Notes: a model not told the origin generated them from the sequence alone. A stretch of 64,000 bases of DNA from Paraburkholderia nodosa (GCF_001718195.1 NZ_MCNV01000002.1:62001-126000), one strand, 5' to 3'. Positions 7,486 through 16,240 are shown, numbered from the stretch's first letter. Numbers and translations are program-made.

Positions 7486-8973
7486 TCAGAAACTGCCGAA
7501 CAGAGAACCGAGCACGATCACGACGGCGAGCGCGATGAGCGCGCCGACGATGCTCACCACCACGAGGTCGCGGTAGCTTTCGCGATGCGTCGAGCCGCAC
7601 ACGGCCAGCAGCGTGACGACGGCGCCGTTGTGCGGCAGGCTGTCGAGCGTGCCCGACGACATCACGGCGACGCGGTGCAGCAAAGCGGGATCGATGCCAT
7701 GCTGGGCAGCGAGCTCCATGTAGGTGCCACCGAGCGCGTCGAGCGCGATGGTCAACCCGCCCGAGGCCGAGCCCGTGAGCCCGGCGAGCAGGTTCGTGGC
7801 CACGGCGAGCGAGACGAGCGGGCCGCCGCCGATGCCGAGCACCCAGTCGCGCACGGCCTCGAACGCGGGCAATGCGGCAATCACGGCGCCGTAGCCCACG
7901 AGGCTGCCCACGCTCAGCACCGGCAACACCGACGCGTTGGCGCCCGCATCGACGCTCTCGCGTAGCGCGCCGAGCCGCCCGCGATTGAGCGCCACCAGCA
8001 CGATGATGCCGAGTGCGAGCGCAACCGAGACACCCCACACGCCCGCCACCGCCGAAAGCGTGGTCGAACCCCAGCGCGGTTCGGCGAGATACGACGCGTC
8101 GATGCGCGGGAACACCACGACGTTCATCACGAAGTTCATCGCCACGACGACCACGAGCGGCGCGAGCGCGACGAAGGGCGACGGCGGCCCCCCATGGTCC
8201 GGTACAGCCGCGCCGCCGATCTCGGCGGGATCGAAGGCTTGGGCGAGACTCGCGCGCTCGCGCACGAGCGAGGACTTGCCGCGCTCTTCGTCATCGGCGC
8301 CGCCGTTGTCGGGCTCGACAAAGCCCTCGCCGTTGCGCCGCGCCGCCGCCGCCGCGCGCCCGAGCCACCAGAGGCCGAAGCCCGCCATCACGAGGCTCGC
8401 GATCACGCCAAGGCCCGGCGCCGCGAACGGCGTCGTGCCGAAGAACGGCATCGGAATGGCGTTTTGCAGCGCGGGCGTGCCGGGCAGCGCCGACATCGTG
8501 AAGGTCGCCGTGCCGAGCATGATCGCAGCGGGCATCAGGCGGCGCGGGATATCGGCGGAGCGAAACAGCGCCTGCGCCATGGGGGCGAGCACGAAGAACG
8601 CGACGAACAGGCTCACGCCGCCATAGGTGACGAGCGCGCCGCCCAGCACCACGGCCACGAGTGCGTGACGCGTGCCTAACTTGTCGATCATGAGGCGCGC
8701 CACGGCGTCCACCGAGCCGCTGTCTTCCATCAGCTTGCCGAACAGCGAGCCGAGCAGGAAGAGCGGAAAGAACTGGGCGAGAAAACGGCCCGTGCTCGAC
8801 ATGAATGTTTGCGTCCAATGCGCGAGCACCGGCTCGCCGGAAATGAGCGCGGCCAGCATGGCGCACAGCGGCGCGAGCAGCAGCACGCTCCAGCCGCGAT
8901 ACGCGAGCCAGATCAGCAGCGCGAGACTCGCGAGCATGCCCCCGAGGCCGATAACGAGCGTGCCCGCGCTCAT
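7486..8973 (-). CDS. GntP-family permease
   Basis: 495-residue polytopic inner-membrane transporter of the GntP (gluconate/citrate/organic acid:H+ symporter) family. Roughly 12-14 hydrophobic segments are visible, with GSLFGKLMEDSGS and NLLAGLTGSASGGLTIALDA matching conserved loops of the family; a hydrophilic insert with E/D/G and R residues lies in the middle (about 215-250). Its ATG overlaps the stop codon of the patatin gene (ATGA), so the two are translated together. The substrate is not readable; 3-hydroxybutyrate, gluconate or citrate are seen in relatives. Coupling to a lipase suggests uptake or movement of an acid released from lipid or polyester, which is inference. Confidence 0.88.
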   Translation of the reverse strand: MSAGTLVIGLGGMLASLALLIWLAYRGWSVLLLAPLCAMLAALISGEPVLAHWTQTFMSSTGRFLAQFFPLFLLGSLFGKLMEDSGSVDAVARLMIDKLGTRHALVAVVLGGALVTYGGVSLFVAFFVLAPMAQALFRSADIPRRLMPAAIMLGTATFTMSALPGTPALQNAIPMPFFGTTPFAAPGLGVIASLVMAGFGLWWLGRAAAAARRNGEGFVEPDNGGADDEERGKSSLVRERASLAQAFDPAEIGGAAVPDHGGPPSPFVALAPLVVVVAMNFVMNVVVFPRIDASYLAEPRWGSTTLSAVAGVWGVSVALALGIIVLVALNRGRLGALRESVDAGANASVLPVLSVGSLVGYGAVIAALPAFEAVRDWVLGIGGGPLVSLAVATNLLAGLTGSASGGLTIALDALGGTYMELAAQHGIDPALLHRVAVMSSGTLDSLPHNGAVVTLLAVCGSTHRESYRDLVVVSIVGALIALAVVIVLGSLFGSF

Positions 8974-10028
8974 TGCAGCACCCCTTCGAGCAGCGCTTCG
9001 AAATTGAACGTGGATGCCTCGCCGAGCTGCGCACCGTGTTGCGCCAGGAATTCATCGGCGGTGTGGCGGCCTTCGTCGCGCAGCATCGTGATGAACGACC
9101 ACTCTGCGTTGAGCTTCGACGACGCGCCCAGCGTGACGAGCTTCGCGCTATGCACGCGATGCAGGCGCATATGCGCCCAGCGGCGGCCCTCCTCGCTGCC
9201 TGCGTCGGCGACCTTGTGCAGCAGCGCCATCATGCGCAGCTCCTTGATTAGCGGCGAGTTGAACGCGATCTCGTTCACGCGGTTGATGATGTCGCGCGCC
9301 GAGCGCGGCGTGCCCCCGCGCTCCACGGGGTTCACCTGCACGAGGATCGTGTCGATCGAATCGGTCTCGCGAATCAGCGGCGTAATCGTCGGATTGCCCG
9401 CGTAACCGCCGTCCCAGTAGGCCTCACCGTCTATCTCGACGGCCTGAAAGAGCGTGGGCAGACAGGCCGAGGCGAGCAGCGCGTCGGGCGTGACATCGGC
9501 ATTGCGGAACACGCGCGCCTGCCCGTTGGAAACGCGCGTGGCCGTGACGAAGAGCTTGATGCGCGAGCGGCGCAACGCGTCGAAGTCGATGGTGTCGGCG
9601 AGGATCGTGCGCAACGGGTTCACGCGCCCCGGATTCAGGTCGTACGGAGAGACGACACGCGCCATCATGTCGAGCGCGACGAACACGGGTGAATGATCGA
9701 GCGTCCAGCGCCCGAGCAGGATGTCGACGGGGCCGCGCCGGAACGGGCTGAAGCGCGCGGCGTCGGCCACGCGGCGCCAAAAGCGTTCGAGCGCCTCGCG
9801 CGCGCCGGCCGCGCCGCCCAACGCATGGCCGCTCGCGAGCACGGCGGCGTTCATCGCGCCCGCCGAGGTGCCCGAAATGCCTTCGATCTGCAGCCACGAC
9901 TCTTCGAGCAGGCGGTCCAGCACACCCCATGTGTATGCGCCATGGGAGCCGCCGCCTTGCAGTGCGAGATCGACGAGCAAGGGCTCGGTGCGGGTCGTGC
10001 GGGTTGACGTCTCGGCTTCGGCAGGCAT
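8970..10028 (-). CDS. Patatin-like phospholipase
   Basis: 352-residue cytoplasmic acyl hydrolase. The patatin signature is complete: oxyanion-hole GGGSHG (25-30), nucleophile Ser55 in GTSAG and catalytic Asp206 in YWDGGYAGN. Members of this short subfamily in Burkholderiaceae often lie near PHB or fatty-acid genes. The start at 10028 (MPAEAETSTR) gives an N-terminus of about 20 residues before the first strand. It overlaps the GntP permease by four bases. Lipid or polyester hydrolysis is the family role; the actual substrate is unknown. Confidence 0.92.
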   Translation of the reverse strand: MPAEAETSTRTTRTEPLLVDLALQGGGSHGAYTWGVLDRLLEESWLQIEGISGTSAGAMNAAVLASGHALGGAAGAREALERFWRRVADAARFSPFRRGPVDILLGRWTLDHSPVFVALDMMARVVSPYDLNPGRVNPLRTILADTIDFDALRRSRIKLFVTATRVSNGQARVFRNADVTPDALLASACLPTLFQAVEIDGEAYWDGGYAGNPTITPLIRETDSIDTILVQVNPVERGGTPRSARDIINRVNEIAFNSPLIKELRMMALLHKVADAGSEEGRRWAHMRLHRVHSAKLVTLGASSKLNAEWSFITMLRDEGRHTADEFLAQHGAQLGEASTFNFEALLEGVLQ

Positions 10029-10221
10029 TGCGGCTCCGTTCCAGACAGACCACGGGCGAGATTACAGGAAAAGCGTAAATGGCCGCACGAGAATGACGCA
10101 GCGCGCAATCTGGCTCGAACGCGCTGGAGTCGCGCTGCGATCAGCGCGCGGCGGGCCGGTCGCAGCGGCGCACCAGGGCGTTTGGTAGACTGGATCTCCC
10201 GCCACGCCTTCCTGCCTTGCC

Positions 10222-11250
10222 GTGTCGAATGTCCATCCGCTTCGCGGGCCGGATTCGCTATCGGGCCCGCTTCCCGCGTTGCTCGCCGAAATCCGCGCCT
10301 GCCATGCCTGCGCCGACGCGCTGCCGCTCGGGCCGCGCCCTGTGCTGCAGGCAAGCGATACGGCAAGCCTGCTGATCGTCGGCCAGGCGCCGGGCGCGAA
10401 GGTCCACGCCTCGGGCGTGCCGTGGGACGACGCGAGCGGTAAACGGCTGCGCGCGTGGCTAGGCATCGACAGCGAAACGTTCTACGACGCCGCTCAGGTC
10501 GCGCTCGTGCCGATGGGCTTTTGCTACCCCGGCCGCGGCGGGGGCGGAGACAACCCGCCGCGCCCGGAATGCGCCCCACTGTGGCACGCGCGGCTCATCG
10601 AGCAGTTGCGCGGCGTGCGCCTGACTCTGCTCGTCGGCCAGTATGCCCAGCGCTATTTTCTCGGCAGCGAGCGCCGTGGCTCGCTCACCGAGACGGTGGC
10701 GGCCTGGCGCGACTATGCACCCAATTTCGTGCCGCTGCCGCATCCGTCGCCACGCAATCAGGCGTGGTTCAAGCGCCACCCGTGGTTCGAACTCGACGTC
10801 CTGCCCGCGCTGCAGGCGCGCGTAAAAGCATTGCTGGCACCTGAAGGCCGCCACGCGCACACCACTAAAAAGGAGCCGACGATGACGAACCCGGCAATCG
10901 ATATCCAGCGTGTCTACGAACCGCTGCCCGAGCAGGGACACCACTGCTATCTGGTGGATCGGCTGTGGCCGCGCGGCCTGAGCAAGGAAAAGCTCGCGAA
11001 CGTGGAATGGCTGAAGGAGGTGGCGCCGAGCACCGAACTGCGCCAATGGTTCCATCAGGACCCGGAGCAGTGGACCGAATTCAGGAAGCGCTATCTGGCA
11101 GAGCTGAACGCCAATCCGGACGCCTGGCGGCCGCTCGCCGAAGCGGCCGGGAACGGGCACATCACCCTGCTCTATGGCTCCCACGACACGCAGCGCAATC
11201 ACGCAATCGTGCTGCGCGACTATCTGGCGAAGCACGTGAAGCACAAATGA
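10222..11250 (+). CDS. Uracil-DNA glycosylase (FeS, family 4/5-like) fused in frame to DUF488
   Basis: 342-codon open frame from a GTG start. Residues 1-205 are a uracil-DNA glycosylase superfamily domain that removes uracil from DNA: motif GQAPGAKVHASGVPWDD (54-70) and HPSPRN (174-179). Cysteines 27, 30, 101 and 117 have the C-x2-C, x70, C, x15, C spacing expected of a 4Fe-4S cluster in family-4 type enzymes. Residues 221-342 are a DUF488/YeaO-type domain (VDRLWPRGLSKEKL, YGSHDTQRNHA). The two are usually separate genes. Here no stop separates them, yet an AAGGAG site and ATG at 10882 lie at the joint, and a TAA at 10866 is just one frame away, so the fusion may be recent, or the two proteins may both be made. 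Confidence 0.8.
   Translation: MSNVHPLRGPDSLSGPLPALLAEIRACHACADALPLGPRPVLQASDTASLLIVGQAPGAKVHASGVPWDDASGKRLRAWLGIDSETFYDAAQVALVPMGFCYPGRGGGGDNPPRPECAPLWHARLIEQLRGVRLTLLVGQYAQRYFLGSERRGSLTETVAAWRDYAPNFVPLPHPSPRNQAWFKRHPWFELDVLPALQARVKALLAPEGRHAHTTKKEPTMTNPAIDIQRVYEPLPEQGHHCYLVDRLWPRGLSKEKLANVEWLKEVAPSTELRQWFHQDPEQWTEFRKRYLAELNANPDAWRPLAEAAGNGHITLLYGSHDTQRNHAIVLRDYLAKHVKHK
10870..10884 (+). promoter_or_regulatory. Internal ribosome binding site inside the fused frame
   Basis: AAGGAG (10870-10875) six bases before an in-frame ATG at 10882. This is a far better translation signal than the one in front of the GTG at 10222 and argues that the DUF488 domain is also, or only, made as its own protein. 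Confidence 0.6.
10882..11250 (+). CDS. DUF488 (YeaO-like) protein from internal start
   Basis: Alternative product of the fused frame: 122 residues starting MTNPAIDIQRVYEPL, close to the size of free-standing YeaO/DUF488 proteins. The family pattern is clear (DRLWPRGLSKEKL, WFHQDPEQWTEFRKRY, ITLLYGSHDTQRNHA). Biochemical function of the family is unknown. The strong ribosome binding site makes independent synthesis likely. Confidence 0.65.
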   Translation: MTNPAIDIQRVYEPLPEQGHHCYLVDRLWPRGLSKEKLANVEWLKEVAPSTELRQWFHQDPEQWTEFRKRYLAELNANPDAWRPLAEAAGNGHITLLYGSHDTQRNHAIVLRDYLAKHVKHK

Positions 11251-11283
11251 CCGGACGGTGCTCGCGCCCCGCCCGTTTCACGC

Positions 11284-12606
11284 TCAGAAGAGATACATCC
11301 CCGCGACGAATACGACGCCCGAGAACAGCAACGTGGTCACGCAGTAACCCATGATGTCACGCACGCCGAGGCCGGCGATCGCGAGCGCGGGCAGCGCCCA
11401 GAAAGGCTGCGCCATGTTGGTCCATGCCTCGCCGTAAGCGATCGCCATCGCCGACTTGCCGAGGTCCGCGCCCAGCGCCTGCGCCGCCGGCATCACGAAC
11501 GGCCCCTGCACGACCCAGTGGCCGCCGCCCGAAGGCACCGCGAAGTTGATCACCGCCGAGCTGAGAAACACGAGCAGCGGAAACGTGTGCACGTTCGCGA
11601 TATCGACGAACCACTTCGTAATGACGCCCGCGAGACCCGAGTGGTCCATGAGCGCCTGAATGCCCGCGTAGAACGGGAACTGGATCATGATCCCCGAGGC
11701 GCCCTTCGCGGCGCCGGCCACGGCGCGCGCGTAGGCCATCGGCGTTTTGTGCAGCACGAGGCCCGCCGCGAGAAACACGAGGTTCACGGTGTCGATGTCG
11801 AGCGCGAAGCCCTTCGTGTGAAAGCGGAAGCCGAGGAACACGAAGCAGAGTGCCGCCACCAGCAGCGCGAGCGCGCGGCTTTCCTCGATGCGCTCGGCGA
11901 AGGTCGCATCCGGGCCGAGCTTGCGCTCGACGCTCGGCGGGTCTTCGAGCAGCGCGGGGTCGACCGAGACGACATCTTCGGGCTTCGGCATCATGAGACG
12001 CACGAGAATCGGCAGCAGCACGATCAGTCCGAGCGTGATGAACGCGTTATAGCCCGTGAAGATGGTCTGCGAGACCGGAATCAGGCCGACGGCCTTTTCC
12101 ATCGGATTGCCCTTCGTGGCCGCGACGAGCGGCACCGAGCCGGAAAGGCCGCCGTGCCACGTGAGAAAGCCCATGTACGCGGCGGCGACGAGCAGCCGGT
12201 AGTCCGCGCCGCGCACTCGCCGGGCCACTTCGCGCGAGAACATCGCGCCGAGCACGAGCCCGAAGCCCCAGTTGATCGCGCAGGCAATCGCGCCCACGAA
12301 TGCAACCAGCATCACGCCCTGGCCCGGCGTGCGCGCGCAACTCGCCAGCGCGACCAGCATGCGCTTGACCGGGCCGGAGCTGGCAAGCGCGTGGCCGGTG
12401 ACGAGAATCAGGACCATCTGCATCGCGAACGCGAGCAGGTTCCAGAAGCCCGAACCCCACATCAAGACGAGCGCTTCAGGCGGCTGCGGCGTGAGCGCGA
12501 ACGCCAGCACGAAGGTCACGACGGTGAGGAGAATGGCGAAGATGAGCGGGTCCGGCAGGATCCGATGCACTACGCCGGTAAAGAAGTGGGAAATACGCTG
12601 AATCAC
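11284..12606 (-). CDS. atoE: Short-chain fatty acid transporter, AtoE family
   Basis: 440-residue polytopic transporter for short-chain fatty acids such as acetoacetate or butyrate. It matches E. coli AtoE in length and in long stretches, for example LPDPLIFAILLT, NLLAFAMQMVLILVTGHALA, INWGFGLVLGAMF, TWHGGLSGSVPL and NFAVPSGGGHWVVQGPFV. A GTG at 12606 is taken as start because it sits at the same point as the AtoE N-terminus (then IQRISHF) and follows a GAGGAG site; the upstream reading to 12717 would add 37 unrelated residues. The gene is alone. Together with phaB and the patatin gene it fits turnover of C4 acids, which is inference. Confidence 0.9.
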   Translation of the reverse strand: MIQRISHFFTGVVHRILPDPLIFAILLTVVTFVLAFALTPQPPEALVLMWGSGFWNLLAFAMQMVLILVTGHALASSGPVKRMLVALASCARTPGQGVMLVAFVGAIACAINWGFGLVLGAMFSREVARRVRGADYRLLVAAAYMGFLTWHGGLSGSVPLVAATKGNPMEKAVGLIPVSQTIFTGYNAFITLGLIVLLPILVRLMMPKPEDVVSVDPALLEDPPSVERKLGPDATFAERIEESRALALLVAALCFVFLGFRFHTKGFALDIDTVNLVFLAAGLVLHKTPMAYARAVAGAAKGASGIMIQFPFYAGIQALMDHSGLAGVITKWFVDIANVHTFPLLVFLSSAVINFAVPSGGGHWVVQGPFVMPAAQALGADLGKSAMAIAYGEAWTNMAQPFWALPALAIAGLGVRDIMGYCVTTLLFSGVVFVAGMYLF

Positions 12607-12886
12607 GGTGGTCTGCTCCTCGTCTGCTGATACGGAATCGGCCGCCTGTTTTCTTCTTTGCGAACCGAGGCCGCGATTTTTGCACAGCGCGGCATACTGC
12701 GTGCGCCACGCCGACAATTGGCCGAATGCGTGCTGAACGCTCTGAACGCTGCGCCTGACCGGTGCGCGCGCACCCGCACGAAATAAGCCGTTACATGCCT
12801 CGGCGCGCCCTAAAAGCCTTATCTGCTACCGTTATGGTTGCTATCTCAATAAATGTCCGGGTGATTCCACCCAGCGGGAGGCAGCA

Positions 12887-13738
12887 ATGCGCAAGCAGTT
12901 TCTCGGTGTCGTGCTCGCCACGCTAGCCGGCATATTCGTGGCTACTCCGCCCGCGCACGCCCAGTCGCAGGCATTCACGAATCAGACCGTCAACATCTAC
13001 GCAGGACCCGCAGCCGACTTTCCTATCGTCGCGCAGATTCCGGGTGGCGTGGCAGTGACGGTATGGGGCTGCGTCGCGGGCTTTAGCTGGTGCGACATCG
13101 GTTTTCCGGGCCTGCGAGGCTGGGTCTACGGCACCTTCATCAGCTATCCGTGGCAAGGACAACGCGTGCCGGTGATGAACTATGGCCCGCGCATCGGTCT
13201 GCCTATCGTGACGTTCTCGCTCGGCGCGTACTGGGGCATGCACTACCGCGACCGGCCGTGGTACTCCAATCAATCGCGCTGGGCGCGCCATCCAGGGCCA
13301 CGACCTCTGCCGCCGCCGCCCGTGCGGCCGCGTCCGCCCGTCGGTCGTCCGCCGGGCGGCACACGGCCGCCCAACCAGGGCGGCGGGAATCGGCCGCCCA
13401 ACAACAACGCGGGACAGGGAAACCGGCCACCCGGCGCGGGCCCCGGCAATAACAACGCGCGGCCGCCCGGACAAGGGCACGCGCGGCCGCCGGGACAAGG
13501 AAATGCCCGTCCGCCTGGTCAAGGGAATGCCCGTCCGCCCGGCCAGGGCGGCGGCCGGCCTCAGGGGCAAGGCGGTGGGCGGCCGTCCGGCGGCGGGAAT
13601 AATCGACCGCAGGGAGGTGGCGGTGGTGGCGGGCCTGGCGGCGGCGGCGGTGGTGGTGGCGGACCGGGAGGCGGTGGCGGACCTAGCGGCGGTGGCGGGC
13701 CTGGCGGCGGCGGTGGCCGTCCGCCTCAGGGTAGCTAA
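12887..13738 (+). CDS. Secreted SH3-domain protein with Pro/Gly-rich repeat tail
   Basis: 283-residue exported protein. A signal peptide (cleavage after AHA, residue 25) precedes a bacterial SH3 domain at about 28-90 (TVNIYAGPAADFPIVAQI, GCVAGFSWCDI, GWVYGTFI) of the type that binds cell wall or protein partners. Residues about 140-283 are low-complexity: repeats of (N/H)ARPPGQG followed by glycine runs. A GGGAGG site lies 6 bases ahead of the ATG. Two cysteines in the SH3 domain could form a disulfide. Function unknown; cell-envelope attachment is the likely theme. Repeat number may vary between strains. Confidence 0.8.
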   Translation: MRKQFLGVVLATLAGIFVATPPAHAQSQAFTNQTVNIYAGPAADFPIVAQIPGGVAVTVWGCVAGFSWCDIGFPGLRGWVYGTFISYPWQGQRVPVMNYGPRIGLPIVTFSLGAYWGMHYRDRPWYSNQSRWARHPGPRPLPPPPVRPRPPVGRPPGGTRPPNQGGGNRPPNNNAGQGNRPPGAGPGNNNARPPGQGHARPPGQGNARPPGQGNARPPGQGGGRPQGQGGGRPSGGGNNRPQGGGGGGGPGGGGGGGGGPGGGGGPSGGGGPGGGGGRPPQGS

Positions 13739-13806
13739 CGTCGCGACTAGCGGGCAAAAGTCCATGCCGACGCAAGGCGTGCCCGCGCTGGCTACTTCAC
13801 CATCGC

Positions 13807-14796
13807 TCAGAACCGGTAGCCGATACCGCCCAGGATCACGTCCGTATCGCGGCTATAGCGCGTGACCACGCGGTTCCAGGTGACGCGCGCCGCCCAGTGC
13901 TGCGTCAAGCGATAGGAAGCCGAAACGGAGATGAGCCCCGAGAGAATCCCGTCGCCGGTATCACGCTCGTCGGGATGCTCGCCGTGATGGATCGCCGCGT
14001 AGAGGCCAGCGCCGAACCCGAGCGTGAGACGCTCGTCGAAGAACGCGCGCGTGAGCCAGATTTGCGCCGTCGCGCCGTCGCGCCGCGCCGAGATGCCATT
14101 GCCCTCGTGCAGATATCCCACCGTGGCGTCGAGAAAGGAATTGATGCCGCGCCGGTACTCGATTGCCTCGGCCGCCGATGTCTGCGATTCGAGGCTGTTG
14201 AGGATCGTCTCGCCCGCCATCAGCGTGATCTCGTTGTTCGTCACTTTCTGCGTGCGCGGCAGCGCGAAATCGCGCGGCCCTGGTGTGCCGGGCGCGTCGA
14301 GCTGATAGCCCACGCCCAGCATGAGCGATGTCGTCGATGGCCCGCGCGACACTTGCACGCGGTTGAGCTGCAGGTTCGCTGTCCAGCGATGCGTGGAGTA
14401 CCACGTGGCGCGCGCACTGTAGAGCACGCCCCAGCCGTGCGTATCGGACCAGCCCTGACCCTGTGACGCGGCCTCGGTATCGAAATAGCGATACGGCCCG
14501 ACACCCAGTGCGAATACGAAGCGGCGCTGCGCGAGCGGCAAACGCGCCCACGCCTGGATGGCCTGGCCGTCGCGGTGATGATCCGGAATATGGCCTTCGT
14601 TGAGCCAGGCAATGCTGCCGGCAAAATACTGGCCGAAACCCTCCGTGTAATCCATTTGCCACGAATAGGTATGATCGGCGCCGCTTTTGAGCGGCCCTGT
14701 GTAGAGCGTGAATTCCTGCGCGCAAACTGACCCCGAAGCCAAGGCGAGCGCGCTGCCGACAACACCGGCTGCGGCTAGCGACGTGATGTTTTTCAT
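13807..14796 (-). CDS. Outer-membrane beta-barrel protein
   Basis: 329-residue exported protein with a signal peptide (MKNITSLAAAGVVGSALALA, cleavage after VCA) and the alternating polar/hydrophobic pattern of a beta-barrel, ending in the outer-membrane sorting signal ILGGIGYRF with C-terminal Phe. The ATG at 14796 is chosen for the signal peptide; a reading from 14886 adds 30 unlikely residues. The strand pattern YTGPLKSGADHTYSWQMDY at the N-terminus resembles small lipid-A or OmpW-like barrels but no catalytic motif is recognised. It stands alone and convergent to the SH3 gene. Confidence 0.7.
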   Translation of the reverse strand: MKNITSLAAAGVVGSALALASGSVCAQEFTLYTGPLKSGADHTYSWQMDYTEGFGQYFAGSIAWLNEGHIPDHHRDGQAIQAWARLPLAQRRFVFALGVGPYRYFDTEAASQGQGWSDTHGWGVLYSARATWYSTHRWTANLQLNRVQVSRGPSTTSLMLGVGYQLDAPGTPGPRDFALPRTQKVTNNEITLMAGETILNSLESQTSAAEAIEYRRGINSFLDATVGYLHEGNGISARRDGATAQIWLTRAFFDERLTLGFGAGLYAAIHHGEHPDERDTGDGILSGLISVSASYRLTQHWAARVTWNRVVTRYSRDTDVILGGIGYRF

Positions 14797-14974
14797 TGCG
14801 TGCGTTTGGCCTTGCGGTTGGGATAACGTGACTCGCTGCAAGGAAAACGTATGCAACGGAACGCGGAGCATACCGTGACGCGACATTTTTTGTGCAAACC
14901 CACTCTTTCAATTAATTACGACATGACGTAGCACAAATTTCTGATATTTATTTTGCCATCCTAATTACATGAAT

Positions 14975-15006
14975 AAAAAAGAAACGCCGCACAAAAAGTG
15001 CGGCGT
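14975..15006 (-). terminator. Rho-independent terminator of the His-rich peptide gene
   Basis: On the minus strand a nine-base perfect stem (ACGCCGCAC / GTGCGGCGT) with an A/T loop is followed by TTC and six T residues. It lies 34 bases after the stop at 15040. Confidence 0.9.
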
Positions 15007-15039
15007 CTTCCTGCATTCAGCTTTGCAAGCGGTGCAATA

Positions 15040-15201
15040 TCAGCGCACGTGATGACAGACGCGCTCAGCGTGATGGTGGACGTGCTCGACGTGACACACC
15101 TCGTGGTGATACGGTTGGGCGACAGCAGCGAGCGGCGCGAAAAGCGCGGCGCAGGAAATCAGGGCAAACAGGCGGACAGCGGGCTTGGTAACGGCGTTCA
15201 T
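15040..15201 (-). CDS. Small secreted His-rich protein (HHHH-motif type)
   Basis: 53-residue exported peptide. The ATG at 15201 opens a signal peptide (MNAVTKPAVRLFALISCAAL, then FAPLAAVAQ); the mature part is only about 22 residues and rich in histidine and cysteine (HHEVCHVEHVHHHAERVCHH). This resembles the small HHHH-motif proteins annotated in Burkholderia. Metal binding in the periplasm is likely from composition, not known. The gene ends with a strong terminator, which supports it as a real monocistronic gene. Confidence 0.75.
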   Translation of the reverse strand: MNAVTKPAVRLFALISCAALFAPLAAVAQPYHHEVCHVEHVHHHAERVCHHVR

Positions 15202-15359
15202 GACTCGGCTCTTGCGTATGAAAACAGCGTGGTGGGAATCAAAAGCCAGCACTGTATCCCAGAGCGTTCTGCGACGTATTACACGGTTGTAACGGGCGTA
15301 GCGCTCGATGAAACGCTCTTGACACGCCTTGCTACGCAAGAGCGGCTCGCGGCGGCCGC

Positions 15360-15572
15360 TCAAATAGTGGGCTCGCCGCCCTCGTCGTGGGTGAGTCGCC
15401 GCAGCAGTTCGCGACCGCGGGTGGTGAGGCGCAGCGTGGGGTCGCCGCCCGCCTCGTCCATTTCGACGAGACGATAGCGCTGCAGCGCAAGGAAATCGGA
15501 ATCGATCATTTGAATCGGCGCGTCCGCATCACGGATCAGCAGCAGGGTCGCTAGTTCGTGGTGACTGAGCAT
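15360..15572 (-). CDS. Small conserved protein, possible winged-helix
   Basis: 70-residue protein beginning MLSHHELATLLLIRDADAPI. The start at 15572 is chosen because a GGAGAG site lies 6 bases ahead; a longer frame to 15767 has no such site. The sequence (FLALQRYRLVEMDEA, then LRLTTRGRELLRRL) looks like the recognition helix and wing of a small MarR/ArsR-like DNA-binding fold. Function unknown. No neighbour suggests a role. Confidence 0.65.
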   Translation of the reverse strand: MLSHHELATLLLIRDADAPIQMIDSDFLALQRYRLVEMDEAGGDPTLRLTTRGRELLRRLTHDEGGEPTI

Positions 15573-15808
15573 CAGGTCTCTCCAGTTGTTGGCCGGAGTC
15601 GAGGCGCAAACGCCGATTCCAGCCACATGCCCGAAAAAGCAATCGGCCGAAGGGCCGTGGGCTTGAGTCACCCCAGCATAGCGAGTCAATCGTACAGTTT
15701 CGCTACAGCCATGTTTCGCTGTGTTACGCGCCGGTGTCCGAAGCAAGAAAGCGGCGCGCAGCTGCACGATATGCAGTCTGCGCGCCGCCCGCTTACAGCC
15801 TCTCGCCC

Positions 15809-16240
15809 TTAGTTGATTTCGAGGCGCTTACTGGCGCTTGCGGCCCGCTTCGGTAGCGTCAGCGTCAGCACGCCATCCTTGTATTGCGCGCCCGCCTTTG
15901 CATCGTCGATTTCCGCGGCGAGCGTGAACGCGCGGCTCACGCTGCCCGCATAGCGCTCGCGACGCACCACGCGCTCACCTTCCTTCAGTTCGCTGCCGCG
16001 CTCGACTTTCGCGGCAATCGAAACGAGATTGCCATCGATCTTCACGTCGATGTCTTTCCGGTCGACGCCGGGCATTTCAGCCTTCACCGTGAAACCGGCC
16101 TCGTCTTCCGTCACGTCGATCCGGATACTGGCCGCTTGCCCTTCCGCGCCGCTCGTAGCACGCAACGGCCGGAACAGCCCGTGAAACAGATCGGGCACAC
16201 CTTCCATCGAAAACGGATCGTAACGCGAGATAGTGCTCAT
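15809..16240 (-). CDS. Hsp20/alpha-crystallin small heat shock protein
   Basis: 143-residue ATP-independent chaperone. The alpha-crystallin domain runs from about 45 to 135 (IRIDVTEDEAGFTVKAEMPG, then VDRKDIDVKIDGN), followed by AGSVSRAFTLAAEID, the conserved YKDGVLTLTLPK motif and a short K-R-L-E-I tail carrying the I-x-I-like end. The ATG at 16240 has a GGAGG site 7 bases ahead. It heads a block of stress and storage genes on the same strand (PhaB, phasin, USP). Confidence 0.92.
   Translation of the reverse strand: MSTISRYDPFSMEGVPDLFHGLFRPLRATSGAEGQAASIRIDVTEDEAGFTVKAEMPGVDRKDIDVKIDGNLVSIAAKVERGSELKEGERVVRRERYAGSVSRAFTLAAEIDDAKAGAQYKDGVLTLTLPKRAASASKRLEIN

Noticed and set aside
12607..12717. 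Longer start for the AtoE-type transporter
   Set aside because: The extra 37 residues are unlike any family member, while the GTG at 12606 has a GAGGAG site and matches the AtoE N-terminus.
13440..13620. Repeats that might be a CRISPR array
   Set aside because: The repeats are in frame within a coding sequence, short (about 21 bases), without spacers, and translate as (N/H)ARPPGQG.
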